From positions 116,949-180,948 of the forward strand of contig MU863953.1 of assembly GCA_033296885.1 (NCBI GenBank): DNA of 64,000 nucleotides. The letters run 5' to 3'. A program made the position numbers and the translations under genes. The notes below the pieces were generated by a model. The model did no database searches. It was given only the letters and a program-made list of their open reading frames with translations, and had not been told where the DNA came from. The first letter of the stretch is position 1. Each line of letters opens with the position of its first letter. Origin of the DNA: Triangularia verruculosa (Eukaryota; Ascomycota; Sordariomycetes; Sordariales; Podosporaceae). Shown in pieces: positions 33,108 to 43,758 of this stretch.

Positions 33108-35843
33108 TTAAAGGCCGAGCCAGGCGATTGTCTCCTTCGATACCATCGGTTTCTTCCCAGGAGCTGAGGTTGACGTCACAGCCTTGACCTCCGGGCGAGG
33201 AGCGGCCTCGGACGGAGTCGGCGAAGCGGCGGTGGTAGGGTTGGTGTTGGTCTCGGCTTCGGGGCTCTGATCGATGCCAGAGACGTCACTGGACGAGTCC
33301 TCCGCCGCGCAGTCGAGGCCAAATTTAGCCCATGTTTCCTTCTTATTTTCCCAGTCGTCAACCTTGTTCTCTTCAACCTCCTCCTCAAGTTCCCCCTCAA
33401 CCTTCTCCTCAACCTCCCACTCAACCTTCTCAATCTTCTCAACCCCCCCCTCAACCTTCTCCTCAACCTCCCCCTCAACCTCTTTCTTCCCCCGCTGCTC
33501 AGCAGCCCACCTACTCAGCTCCCCGACCTGCCGCTGGACAGGCCAGGACGACTCAACCTTCGGCGGCTCAATAAGATCAGGGAACTCGCCCATGTCGGCG
33601 TTCCGCCTGTGGGTCTGCACCTCGAGGTTGAGCTCGGCGGCCTTCTTGGCAGCGAAGAGGACGTTCAGCTCGTGCTGGTGGGCTGCGAGCTGGGATTTCA
33701 TGGTGTCGTGCTTGCGCTTTGCTGCTTCGTAGGCCTCGCTTGTCATCTTGTTGTTCACCCAGGCGTCGACCCATTTGACGAGGTTCTGGGAGTCATGGCC
33801 GAAGGCCCAGGCTTGAAAGTGGAGGCGGTTTGGCTGGTTTTTTTCCCAGGCTTCGGGGATGCGGTTATTGGTGGGAGGGGGGTTGGGTTGAGTGGTGGGC
33901 TTGGGCGGAGGCTTCACTTGAGAAGAAGTGGGAGCCTCGACGCTCTTGATTGGGATTGGCCAGCCAGTGGGAAGTTGAAGGGGTCTCACGCGGCGGATGG
34001 CGGGACGTGTCCAGGCGGGGATAGCGCGAGAAGCGAAATCAGGAGCTGAGGGAGCGACCTGAGAAGCAGTGGTGGTCTGCTTCACATCGGCGGAGGCAGC
34101 AACAGCGGTCTGCTTGGCTACAACGGGAGCAGCGGTCTGCTTGGGGACGGTAGGGGTAGCAACAGTGGCCTTCTTGACTGCGACGGGGGTAGCAACAGTG
34201 GTCTGCTTCTTGTTGGCAGCGACGGGAGCAGAAACGGTGGTCTGCTTAGCGGTGATGGGAGCCCTGGCAGCCTGGCTCTCGAGAATGCGGCGCATCTCAA
34301 CCGGCATGTTTCTGGCATGGGCCAGAGGGTCGATCACTGGCCGGGGTTCATGGACAGCGGTGTGCTCACGCAGTCTCTCGCCACGGGCGATAACTTCATC
34401 ACCCTTCTCCAGAATCCACTTGGTGCTCAAAACCTTGAAGGCACGCCCGTCCGCAAGGCACTTGAACACAAGACCCTCACCGGGGGCAGCATCCGCCAGA
34501 GCCTGAAGCTCATCGTGGTTGTTTGCGACGTCAGGGACTTTGACGTAGTCGAGGACGGGTACGTGGCGGACACCGTACTGAGTGGCGAAGACTTCGACGG
34601 CCTTGGGCGACCACTTCTTGCCGGTGTCGAGGTCGGTGATCGAGTAAAGGAAGAAGTCGTGGCCGTTGCCGCAGTCACCAGCCTTGTTGCCCGCGCCGGT
34701 CTTGTCAGGGTCCGCATACCCGTATGGGTTGCCGAGGATGTTGTGCCCGACCAACTCGCCCTGGAGAACGATGTTGTAACCAATCTTCGCGAGGAGCTTG
34801 GGAAGATTGAGGCCGATGGCAGTGGAAATAAAACCTTGGACGGAATTGTCACTGTAGACGATGTCTTTGTTGCTGCTACAGATGCCCACTCTGCCGTTTT
34901 CAAAGACGCAGTTGTTGAGGTAGGACGGCAGGGTTTGGCTGTTCAGGAGCGGCAGCTGGTCAAAGAAGCGGGACTTCTTCATCACGAAGTATACGCTCAT
35001 CGCCGAGCCATCCAGCTTGGCAGTCTGCTGGTAGATATATCGGCGGTACTTGGGCTTGATGAACAGATTGGGGCAGTTCTGGTGGCGTTCCATCTTGGTA
35101 CTCGGGACGAAGAATGGCGTCTTGGGATTCGACAGCGACGTAGCCACAGGCGCCGAGGACGGGACTGCCGTTGAAGTTGGGGCGGCAGCGAGGCCCGAAG
35201 GGGTGACCGGGGCCGACGGAGCGGCAATGCCCGGAGCTTCGGAGCGGTCAGCGGGCGTGACGGACTTGGGCACCCACTTCTTAACGCCAAGTGTGTCGGC
35301 GAAATCAATCTGGCGGAGGAAATCTTCGAAGCTGGTATGTCCGGCACGGGTAGCCTCAATCTTGAGGGCGCGGAAGTCTCGGACAATGGTGGGAAACTGC
35401 TTCAGTTTGAAGATTCGGCCTTGCGAAATGACCTCGATCTTCTCCGACCCGCGGGGGTAGACCATCTGCTGGGTGGCGATACGCCACCCTTCCTCGCCAT
35501 TCAAGGTTTGGAGCGTACCCCACGGCTCAAAGAGCTTGCAGTATGGGCTCTTGTGCGATAGGAACGAGTCAACCTCGCAGAAGACGACGAGCTCGTCAGG
35601 CTGGAAGCCCTCGGCGTTGAGCACCAGAATCTTCCAGCCGTCGACAGTTGCAAGACCATAGGTCTTGGTCAATTGCTCGACAGCAGCGACACGGCGGATC
35701 GTCACGAGCTTACGACCGGTGGTTGGCCTGGGAGGAGGCGGCACCATGGCGACGGTGTTAGTGCCAGGCACCTGAACCTTCGTCGGCAGATTGGCGTTCG
35801 AATCTTGGATGGCGGCCTCCAAGAAAGCTCTGTGGGAAGCCAT
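33108..35843 (-). CDS. RNA ligase, Rnl5 (DRB0094-like) family, with long low-complexity tail
   Basis: Single exon of 911 residues. The first ~150 residues resemble the N-terminal OB module of Deinococcus-type Rnl5 (RKLVTIRRVAAVEQLTKTYG, VDGWKILVLNAEGFQPDELV, EVDSFL). The nucleotidyltransferase domain follows: motif I KLDGS with the adenylated Lys at residue 276, an EGLVFKC motif IV, and FKVLSTKW motif V. Such enzymes seal nicked RNA using ATP. An Ala/Ser/Pro spacer separates OB and ligase domains. After residue ~480 comes a Thr/Val/Ala/Lys repeat tract (KQTTV, KKATV, KQTAAP units), a conserved-looking helical block (NRLHFQAWAFGHDSQNLVKW), and a Glu/Val/Lys tract (EVEEKVEGGVEKIEKVEWEV). The frame extends upstream to 36299, but MASHRAFLEA at 35843 has a strong context and a family-like start. 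Role in this fungus unknown. Confidence 0.85.
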   Translation of the reverse strand: MASHRAFLEAAIQDSNANLPTKVQVPGTNTVAMVPPPPRPTTGRKLVTIRRVAAVEQLTKTYGLATVDGWKILVLNAEGFQPDELVVFCEVDSFLSHKSPYCKLFEPWGTLQTLNGEEGWRIATQQMVYPRGSEKIEVISQGRIFKLKQFPTIVRDFRALKIEATRAGHTSFEDFLRQIDFADTLGVKKWVPKSVTPADRSEAPGIAAPSAPVTPSGLAAAPTSTAVPSSAPVATSLSNPKTPFFVPSTKMERHQNCPNLFIKPKYRRYIYQQTAKLDGSAMSVYFVMKKSRFFDQLPLLNSQTLPSYLNNCVFENGRVGICSSNKDIVYSDNSVQGFISTAIGLNLPKLLAKIGYNIVLQGELVGHNILGNPYGYADPDKTGAGNKAGDCGNGHDFFLYSITDLDTGKKWSPKAVEVFATQYGVRHVPVLDYVKVPDVANNHDELQALADAAPGEGLVFKCLADGRAFKVLSTKWILEKGDEVIARGERLREHTAVHEPRPVIDPLAHARNMPVEMRRILESQAARAPITAKQTTVSAPVAANKKQTTVATPVAVKKATVATPTVPKQTAAPVVAKQTAVAASADVKQTTTASQVAPSAPDFASRAIPAWTRPAIRRVRPLQLPTGWPIPIKSVEAPTSSQVKPPPKPTTQPNPPPTNNRIPEAWEKNQPNRLHFQAWAFGHDSQNLVKWVDAWVNNKMTSEAYEAAKRKHDTMKSQLAAHQHELNVLFAAKKAAELNLEVQTHRRNADMGEFPDLIEPPKVESSWPVQRQVGELSRWAAEQRGKKEVEGEVEEKVEGGVEKIEKVEWEVEEKVEGELEEEVEENKVDDWENKKETWAKFGLDCAAEDSSSDVSGIDQSPEAETNTNPTTAASPTPSEAAPRPEVKAVTSTSAPGKKPMVSKETIAWLGL

Positions 35844-37435
35844 GGTATTTGATGAGTAAAGATAGGTAGGCGCGACGACCAAAAGATGAAAGGAAAGGAG
35901 TCGGGTGGATGTGGGAAGATGTGAGATGTTGGTGAGAGGCGCTGATGGATGGTTATGTGAGTGGCGACGGTTGATATCGGGAGGGAGAGTAGGAGGGCGT
36001 GTAAGGAAGAAGGTAGAGTAGAGAGTAAAGTGAGGTGGTAGGTAAGTAGGGTGGCGGTCGAGATTAGTGAAGGAATGGGAGGCGACTTGTGAAGTAGGCA
36101 AGTTGAGGCTTTCCTGATTGTTGGGTGTGGGAGAGAGGGAGAGAGAGAAGATGCTGAACAGATGGATGTCGGCCAGGGACCCACATTGAGAGCACCTATC
36201 TAGGTGACTGATTGATAGCGAAGGTGAATCGGCGTGCCGATACCAGTATAGGAGCAAGTCTGATGCTCTTGAGGTTACGGTGATTCGATTCAGAAGCAAG
36301 ACATAGGCTGCGGAGCAGTGTGAGCAATGAGAGAAGTGAAAAGAGGCAGCTCGCTAGATCTACTGAGTGCTCAACAGGAAAACGAGAGGCTGGTAGATAT
36401 ATGCTCGGAGTGAAGGAAGCCGTAGTTGTGTGAATCTACTCCGGGAGCAATCCTAGATTGGTAGGTTGCAGATATGGCTGGGTGAAGAATTTTAGGAGCA
36501 GGAGTGGCTTATCATAAGGCTCAGAGCAACCAGACAAAGGAGAAAAAAGTCTGCCAGTGTGGCGTTTTTTTCTTCACATTAGGCTTGCGAGAAATTTCCA
36601 GTAGGTATGGAGCCCCTTTTCATTTGGAAGCCACGTCCTGGACAAAAAAACTGGCACTGCAACGGGGGAATACAGTATTGAAAGATAGTTAATAGGCCTC
36701 AAAAGATAGTAACAGGCCTTAGAAAATATTAAAAACACTTTAATAGATAGTAATAAGCCCAAAGAGGATAGTTAATAGGCCTTTTCTACTGTTTTTGGGG
36801 TGTGATCCTAGCTTGCAGTACCAATCATTTTGTCCACGACGTGGAAGCCTATGATCTATGGTGGTGGCGGAAGGAGGGTATCGGCGGCAAGCACGAAGCA
36901 ATTCGCACGTAGCGAACCGCTCATTTGCCCAAACTTCAGGAGTGAACTACATCGGCCAAAATCGGTGAATGGGGGTGGTATATAGTGGTGGTAAACATGC
37001 ATGCAGTCGTTTGCTTATGTAAGGATTGGCGTGCACGGGCCAGTCGCTAAGCTTTTGCAGAAACGCGATGCACGCAAATCAACGTCGCGTTTTTGACAGG
37101 CGCTTGGAGCACAACCAAAGAGGAAGAGCTTTGCCCGCGACTTCAACACCATCTGCCATTCAAGAGACATCGACTGCCATTGTTGCGGTGTTGGTCCCCA
37201 TTGTCCGTCTGGCCCACTTCCCTGTGGCCGATTGACTACCAACATCTACTCATTGCGCCCTTGCATCACATCGCAACTCGACTTGACCACACGAAGCACG
37301 AAGCAGCATCTGGCATTGGCACTGGCACTCGCAGCCTCGCCTCGACCCCCCCCATCGTTTGCTTCACCCACTGCGCGCCGTGCCATGAGATACGACTGGT
37401 GGCAGGGTGAACACATCTAACTCATCACCGTCACA
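35844..37435. promoter_or_regulatory. Shared upstream region of RNA ligase and SNF5-family genes
   Basis: 1.6 kb between divergent starts. The ligase side (35,844-36,500) is purine-rich on the + strand with GGGAGAGAG runs near 36,130. An AT-rich patch with a repeated 16-bp motif lies at 36,684-36,782. No defined binding site is called. Confidence 0.45.
36684..36782. repeat. Four degenerate copies of GATAGTTAATAGGCC in an AT-rich patch
   Basis: Copies start near 36684, 36705, 36746 and 36767, in the same orientation, differing by one to three bases. The surrounding 120 bp are much more AT-rich than the flanks and resemble the RIP-like DNA at the right end of the window. It may be a relic of a small mobile element. 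Confidence 0.5.
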
Positions 37436-39870
37436 ATGGCCTTACGGTCCGAGTCGCAACAGGCGATACTGTCCTCGTTCGCCCCCCGCCTGCGCACCTA
37501 CAACAATGCCCTTCTCCAGCCAGTCGTCCCCAGCGCCGTGCCGGCCAACCCTCTGTCGCGAACCACCAAGCGGGGTACTACTATCATCAACTACGCCGAG
37601 GATGGATACGACGACTACGATGATGACGATGACGACAACCGTCGCCGCCCTACTGGCTTGCGCAGCCTCCGCCGCGACGACAGCGCCTCCAAAGTCGACC
37701 CCAGCGAGAAGGTCGGCAAAGAGGCTGTCGCCCCCGTGGAGATGCAGGGCATCTGGCGCGACTGGATGAACAGGGCGCGCCGCTCCGATGCTCAAAACTA
37801 TGCCCAGGCCTGTCTCCCGCTCACGCTGATCCCCATTCGCATCGACCTCGACATCCCCTCCTACGTTCCCCAGCCTGCGCTGCCTGTCGGTGGCCATGTC
37901 GACCCAAACAATCCCTTCTTCAAGCCCCAGGAGCCAACAGTGCCCTACCGTCTGCGCGACACCTTCATGTGGAATTTGCACGAGACTGTCATCACAACAG
38001 ACCAGTTCGCTACAACATTGGTGCAAGATCTTGATCTTCCAAACCGCGCCCAGACTATTTCGGAAATCAGCAAGCAGATCCGAACACAGCTTGAAGAGTA
38101 TGCCGGCGTCGCCCTTCACCCTCTTTTCCACTCGCACAACACACGGCCGAATGCCGCCGAACCTCCAAAACCATCCTTCCGCGTGGAGTCTGCCACCCCG
38201 ACTCCTCAGAACCCGGCCACTTCCTCGCTGAGCCGCGCAGATACCCCTCATATTCCCGGAACACCGTCCAGGTTGGGGACCGCTCCAGCGACACCTGCCG
38301 CGATACCCGATGGGCAAGGCGTGTCAGCCGTTGCCACGCCCCTCGACACCTCGGCGGATAGTTACGAGAGCCCTGACGATACCTATCGATGCATTGTCAG
38401 CCTCAACATCAATCTGTCATCGCAAGTGTACACGGACAAGTTCGAGTGGTCACTGCTCCACCCGCCGGGAACAGCCGAACTCTTCGCTAAGCAAACCTGT
38501 AGCGACTTGGGATTGTCTGGCGAGTGGGTGCCTGCCATGACGCATGCCATCTATGAGGCTGTTCTCCGTCTCAAGAAGGAAGCCTGCGAGTCGGGTGGTT
38601 TGATCGCTGGCTGGGTTGGCGCTTCTTCTGCTCTTACTGCGAGCGGTGGCGTCCTTCCCCCTGGAGGAGTGATCGAGTTTCCCAACGATGCCGTAAACCC
38701 AGGTGGGGCAGGTGCTGGATGGCGGTACGACCCGGACGGTTTGGCTGAGTCTTGGGGTCCCCGGCTGGAGTATCTCAGCAAGGAAGAGATTGAGAAGCGT
38801 GAGGGTGACCGTGAACGCCAGATCCGCCGGTTGAGGAGAGAGACTGCTCGGTTTAGTAGCAACACAGGCCTGGGTGCTGGTGGCGTGCCTATTGGTTTTG
38901 GGTTTACTGGTCTCATCGAACAGGATGCCGAAGAAAGAATGGGGAGAGGAGAAAGAAGCAAGAAGAAGAAGCGCTTCAGGAGCTTGTCACCTGTCGGCAG
39001 AGCAGGGACCCCGGGTGGATACAGAGGTACTCCAGATGCCGGAAATGGTGCTGGAGGCTACGGAGGCGGAGGCACATTGGCTGAGCATGAGAGAAATTCT
39101 TGGCGGTGCTCACATTGCAAGGTTTGGGGTACAAGTGTCTGGGCTGTGCGCGACGGTCCGCATGGGCCAAGGGTATGTTTTCTTTTATTTGTCCTGCAGG
39201 CTTTGCTGGTTTATGGTACTGACATGGATGAACACAGTCTCTCTGCAATAACTGCGGGTTCATGTTTGAGCGCGATCGGAAGCTGCCTCGCTTTACGTTG
39301 AACCTTCATCTTGGTGATCCCCGGCCACTATAGGTAAGTGGCTCGGGCAAAAATACCACCAAACAGAGGGAAGCTTTTGGATACAACGGTGGGGGCATTG
39401 GCAGAGCCCATGACGAACGACATGGTCTGCTTGTTCCTAATCATGTCGGTGCTGAACAGGGCCCATCGTCGTCGTTTGCCCCGCCCGTCGATGCCGCCGA
39501 TGTTTCTGATGCCGATCCAGTCGACAACAATGCTGTACAGTCCGATGTTACACCTGGTCGACGGAGATCGAAGAGAATCAGGACGCGGAAGTCTGTGGAT
39601 ATGAGGAACCGGGGGGGTACTGCTGCTGTTTTCGCTGCACCTCCGCCGCCCCAGCCAAACCTCGTCTGGGTGTCCAACAACCCCCATGTTTTTCACCCCC
39701 CGCATTTCCCTCTTGGTGTTCCCCCTGGCTTGCCTCCCCAACACGCACTTCCTGTGCTGCCGGAGCATGTTTCGCATCATCAAGGCATGATCAATGATGC
39801 ACCGAATCCATTTCGAACCGGCCTTCCTCAGCCACAGGTGCATTGGATGAATCCGTTGCTAATGAAATAG
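37436..39870 (+). CDS. SNF5/SMARCB1-family chromatin-remodelling subunit with in-frame TAG before a long tail
   Basis: Core subunit of SWI/SNF or RSC remodellers (yeast Snf5 or Sfh1). Exon 1 (37436-39177) holds an acidic patch (DDYDDDDDDN), IWRDWMNRARRSDAQ, the SNF5 domain (LIPIRIDLDI, TFMWNLHETVITTDQFATTL, FEWSLLHPPGTAELFAKQ), and the start of a GATA-type zinc finger (WRCSHCKVWG). Exon 2 begins at 39238 after a GTATGT...CACAG intron and completes it (LCNNCGFMFERDRKLP). At 39331-39333 the frame meets TAG, yet the same frame stays open for 178 more codons to 39870 with coding-like codon use and a basic patch (RRRSKRIRTRKS). A 60-nt intron (39314-39373, GTGATC...GGAAG) would remove the stop and keep the frame; otherwise it is readthrough, or the tail is untranslated. 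The end coordinate assumes the tail is coding. Confidence 0.85.
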
Positions 39871-40367
39871 ATGCGGAGGGCCACCATCATCAGGAGTTTT
39901 GGTGTTTTTGTTTTCTTTCGTTTGCCACACGTAATGTACTTGTTACCACCGCCATTGTTTGCGTCAATGGAATGGGGAATGGTGGAAAACTTGGTCTCTT
40001 TTTTTCCTGGGGGTTCACGGCGGCAAGACAGAGAGGGCGTTTGGAAATATGGTCAGCAGGGAGGTGGATCAAAAAGTGCTACTTGAGTAGGCCGGTTAGA
40101 GGGAAGAGTTCTGTTTTTCCCATGGAGCATGGTGGAGTCTGTTTGAGTAATTGATCGCGTCTTAGCAGGCGGCCTTTTTACCATACTTGCCCAGCGATTC
40201 CAGAGGTTGGCATTGCGGCTTCCGATGTGATCTGTGTATGTACCGCGGTCAACAAACATGAGGGCATATTGACGGGTTTAGGCACGCGAAAGTCTCACGG
40301 CATCACAAGGTCGTCAACCTGAACATGTCTGTGGGATCACTAGTTCGCATTACTACTCGTCAGTAGG
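39871..40367. other. Intergenic, no gene seen
   Basis: 3' flank of the SNF5-family gene. Short frames only; nothing recognisable. Confidence 0.45.
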
Positions 40368-40640
40368 TCATATCCTTGTGTTCCTTCTCCCTGTCAAGTC
40401 CCTGTAAGCCGTAATCCAGCCTCCAAACGCCGGGTTGTCGGTCTCGCCCATGTTCTCCTCGGGGAAATTCTGGTCCCATTTCTGCTCGTCGGGTCTCATG
40501 CCCCAGAAGCGGTGGATGGTGTCCCTCTCGACAATGGGAAGACTGACCCGAGACCCATCGCCGAGTTTTATCCCGACTGCGATGGTTCCAGTGGCACCAC
40601 GTATCCAGTTTCTGTTCAGTGCAGAGCCATCGAAGTCGGG
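40368..40640 (-). pseudogene. Coding-like terminal exon or gene fragment, unknown family
   Basis: A minus-strand frame opens after a good acceptor (TTCCCAG near 40,641) and runs to a TGA at 40368-40370. It encodes SALNRNWIRGATGTIAVGIK, VSLPIVERDTIHRFWGMRPD and ENMGETDNPAFGGWITAYRD, which look like real protein, with good codon choice. No upstream exon with a matching donor or start could be found before the opposite-strand gene piece begins. It may be the 3' end of a broken gene. Family not recognised. Confidence 0.3.
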
Positions 40641-40720
40641 CTGGGAACGATAAAGCTAGGTAAGAGACGAAGGCTGTCCTTGCAAGCCCGAAGAGGAACC
40701 AGAAAAGGGCGGTTGCAGTA

Positions 40721-41393
40721 GCTTTCAACTACGCAAACCTCAACTACACCGCGTTTAAGGAGCCGCTTACCCAAGACGGTAGGAGGCTTGAGTACCTACT
40801 GCCTAGCATGCGAGATCTTTACCAGCAGCGTCTATGACCCGGCCAGCTCTCCGTGGCTGAGTCCTGTCCCGGAGCAGAACAGACTAGACTGTGATGACGG
40901 TCGGATTGCCGGTAACAAGGACGTGGCGGTCTCGGGCGTTGAAACCAGCTTCTGGGCGGGGGTGTACATCAAGTTTTGCAGTTCGATTGCTGAGCACTCG
41001 GATGGATAGCCGGTGGTTTATACTCAGGCAGGTTGGGAAACGAACAGAAATGTACCCCCAGGGGACCATCTGATTGTGGGGGGGGGTGTTAATTTGGGGA
41101 GTCCGGAGGGGGGGATGTGTAGGGAGATTTTGGAGGGTGCGGTGCAGAAGTGTAAGTTTTATTCTTTTTTTGTTTTCTTTTTTCGTGTACCTACTTAATT
41201 GGTTTTACCTATGGAATGATACTGATAATGATGGGTGGGGGGTTTAGGCAATGGTGGGGATAGGAAGAGGCAGATTCGCGGGGCGTGGTCGATGGAGCAT
41301 GAGGATCCGAGGGGGTGTGTGGTTTATACTGTCACCGCGTTTTATAGGACGAGGAGGATGATGGAGGAGGAAGAAAAGGATGAGAGGTGGTAG
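40721..41393 (+). pseudogene. Broken or mis-framed gene for a Cys-containing protein, unknown family
   Basis: Two frames carry coding-like sequence in turn: AFNYANLNYTAFKEPLTQDG up to about 40,837, then, in another frame, DPASSPWLSPVPEQNRLDCD and VAVSGVETSFWAGVYIKFCS. That second frame hits TAG at 41007-41009 and continues as VVYTQAGWETNRNVPPGDHL and SPEGGMCREILEGAVQKC, then across a canonical 96-bp intron (41152-41247) into RQIRGAWSMEHEDPRG and a stop at 41391-41393. The TAG would be lost if a 48-bp intron (GTGTAC...GATAG, ending at 41009) is used, but the frame change near 40,840 remains. So either a pseudogene or a gene with one indel. No start codon could be fixed. Confidence 0.4.
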
Positions 41394-41695
41394 AACACAA
41401 TAGCAGAGCCTCGATATCAGTGTGGGGGGGCATGGAGAGCTATAAATGAACTTTGTCCCTCGATAGGTACATGGCCCGCATGCAGTAGCAATCATAACTC
41501 ACTTGACAGCATCGGTAATCATCAATTCGCATGGTACTTTGTATGGGAGAAAATACATTGTGGTGGGAGTTCTGGTTCTTGGTGGTTGTGATGGGAAGAA
41601 GTCTTGTGGAGTGTCACGTCAAATCCAGGTGCCATTTACAACCTTAATCCTATATTAGGGTGCACCCTGAGAAAGTCTCCTCTCAGTATTCATTT

Positions 41696-43340
41696 TCAGT
41701 CGCTGTCTCCAGTCAAGTCGATCAACTCCACAATCTTTCTCTTCCCTCCCGCCACCGGGACAGCAACCCGACGCACGTTCAGTGGTCGACGGACAGCTGC
41801 GGTTGGAGGGGGAGCTCGGACTGCGCTCTTCACTTGTTTCTCTTCTTGATCCTCGCTCTCTTCGCTTCCACCACCTGCCTCTTCCTCATGCTCCCATCCA
41901 GCAGGGAAGAGGTAGTCCAGCTCGGACCAAGAACAAATTACAAGGGCCTGTAGACCAGCATGTGAGTACCTTGTATGTTTGTCGCATGACGAGACTATTA
42001 ACAAAAGAAATACTTACAGTAGTCCTATACCAGTGAGTTGCCTCGGGGCCATAGTTCCCCATGTAGCCCGTGTATCCTTCTTCTCCCTTTGTACCCTTGG
42101 AGAAGGCGGTCTTCTGCAGAAAGTTGCCGGAATCGAACTCGAGATTGTCGTCGAGATCCTCGCCGTCCAGATCCAAAAGAGTCATGGTGCGTCTTGTACT
42201 TTCAATCTCACGAAACTCATGCCAGTCCGGAGGCGGCTGTGGTGCTCGATAGCCGCCATACCGATTTTTGGAACCAACTTCATGATCGTAATCAAAGTAG
42301 CAGTCGCCGTGCTCCTCCATCTCCAGAAGGGCAATGAACAGCTTATACTTGCCCTTGAGTTCCTTCTTGCTCAGCTTGTCGAGGATCTGAGCCCGGACTT
42401 TGTCGCGACCTTTGAGGGTGTTAAACTTGATGGACGCTAGTGTGTAGTCATGGTCCAGCTCATAGATCAAATAAGGCCACCTTGGTGACCCGGGTACACT
42501 CAGCCAAGCGGCGAGAGCCTTGTGGATGACAGCCTCGTGACGCTCCACATTCGGGGTAGATGGCAACGGTCGGTTCACTGGCGGTGGGCGGGCGCAGAGA
42601 TTGAAAGTCAGAACCCAGCGTGCGCCGCTCTCGACCGGCTTGACCTCATGCCTCACATCGGAGTACCAAGCGGCCCACGAAAACCGATAGTCCGAAGAAC
42701 GGTATGTCGTCTTATGCCCTGCATGCCTGAGGACAACGTCACCTCCATCGTGTCTCGAAGGGAGAGTTATAACGAGTGTTCCAAACATCCCAGGTTCCTT
42801 TTCAGAGCTGGCCACTTGTCAGCTATGTCGGAGGCCATGCACTACCATGTGCAGTGAGAGAGAGATGAATTACTCAGTGTGGGCCTTGAACATTCCCCCG
42901 GGTGGATAGAGAAGCATCTTGTAACGATGGACGTCCATGTTGCTGGCATCAACCCCCAGGCTTTTGGAAACCTTTGCCAGCAAGCTCTTCCACCACGCAT
43001 CAAACTTCTGCGTTGGTTGCAACTCGAATTGTTCTGCATCCAGCTCATACGTATAGCGCACCTTTTGGTCGACAATAGTCTGGCTCCCTTTTCCATAGGG
43101 GGCCTTACGAGCCTGGGATTTGATCTTCTTGAAGCCTTCTTGGTCCAGACCCTTCAGCGGACACTGAATAACACCGTCGGTCTTGCGAATGTGAATGTCA
43201 AACGGCATAGGATAGTTGAGCCCGCCAGTTGCAGCATAGGAGCCGCAGGCCTCGACAGCATCTAGCGCCTTGAGGATGTTGTCTTTGATCTCGAGGTTCA
43301 CCACCTTCTGCTGGGCGTGCAAGTCACGGTACGACGTCAT
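41696..43340 (-). CDS. 2-oxoglutarate/Fe(II)-dependent oxygenase (prolyl-4-hydroxylase-like)
   Basis: Three exons, 43340-42874, 42807-42018 and 41947-41696, join in phase; 502 residues. The HxD iron motif is split by intron 1 and is restored by splicing: His154-Thr-Asp156 (KAHTD/SEKEPGMFGTLVI). The distal iron ligand is His209 in WYSDVRHEVKP, and the following Arg in SGARWVLTFNL is in the place that binds 2-oxoglutarate. Before it lie LNYPMPFDIHIRKTDGVIQC and YKMLLYPPGGMFK, as in other fungal members. Intron 2 uses GTAAGT...CTACAG, giving HWYRTT/ALVICSW. The C-terminus ends with VELIDLTGDSD, a classic SUMO-interaction-like motif. No signal peptide, so likely cytosolic or nuclear. Substrate unknown. 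Confidence 0.88.
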
Positions 43341-43758
43341 GGTTAGAGAAAAGGGCTTAAGGTTTGCCAACACGATGATGCTGAAAAATGGTGGGCGATC
43401 AGACACGCGTTGAAAGAGAGGTGAGACGCGTCGATGGCGGTGAAGCAAGGGAAAAGATTTTCGGGGCGATTGGCCGATAGTAATTTCCAGGAATTGCGCT
43501 AACAATATTTTTCATCTATTGGTGAGTTTGATTTATTTAACAGTCAACTTGGACAGTGTCATAAAATCGTCTCTTAGATATGCTGTTCTAGTGTTTTAAT
43601 CGCCCCACAAATTTGAACCTCCTAGAGCTAGTTTCGACCAGTTATAATTGGGCGGCAGCAGCAGCCCCACTTCCTACCGCTAGGTATAATTCCCACTCGT
43701 ACATCCAATCTCACCGTAATATCATCTAGGTAAACAAAAAGCCCGCCAGACATTCATC
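43341..43758. promoter_or_regulatory. Shared upstream region of oxygenase and protease genes
   Basis: 418 bp between divergent ATGs. On the protease side GGTATAATTCCC at about 43,682 is a TATA-like box 77 bp before the ATG. On the oxygenase side the leader is A/G rich. Co-regulation is only suggested by position. Confidence 0.5.

Noticed and set aside
35844..36299. 152-residue N-terminal extension of the RNA ligase frame
   Set aside because: The extension is Ser/Thr/Leu/His-rich, looks like a translated 5' leader, and the downstream ATG has a stronger context and a family-like start.
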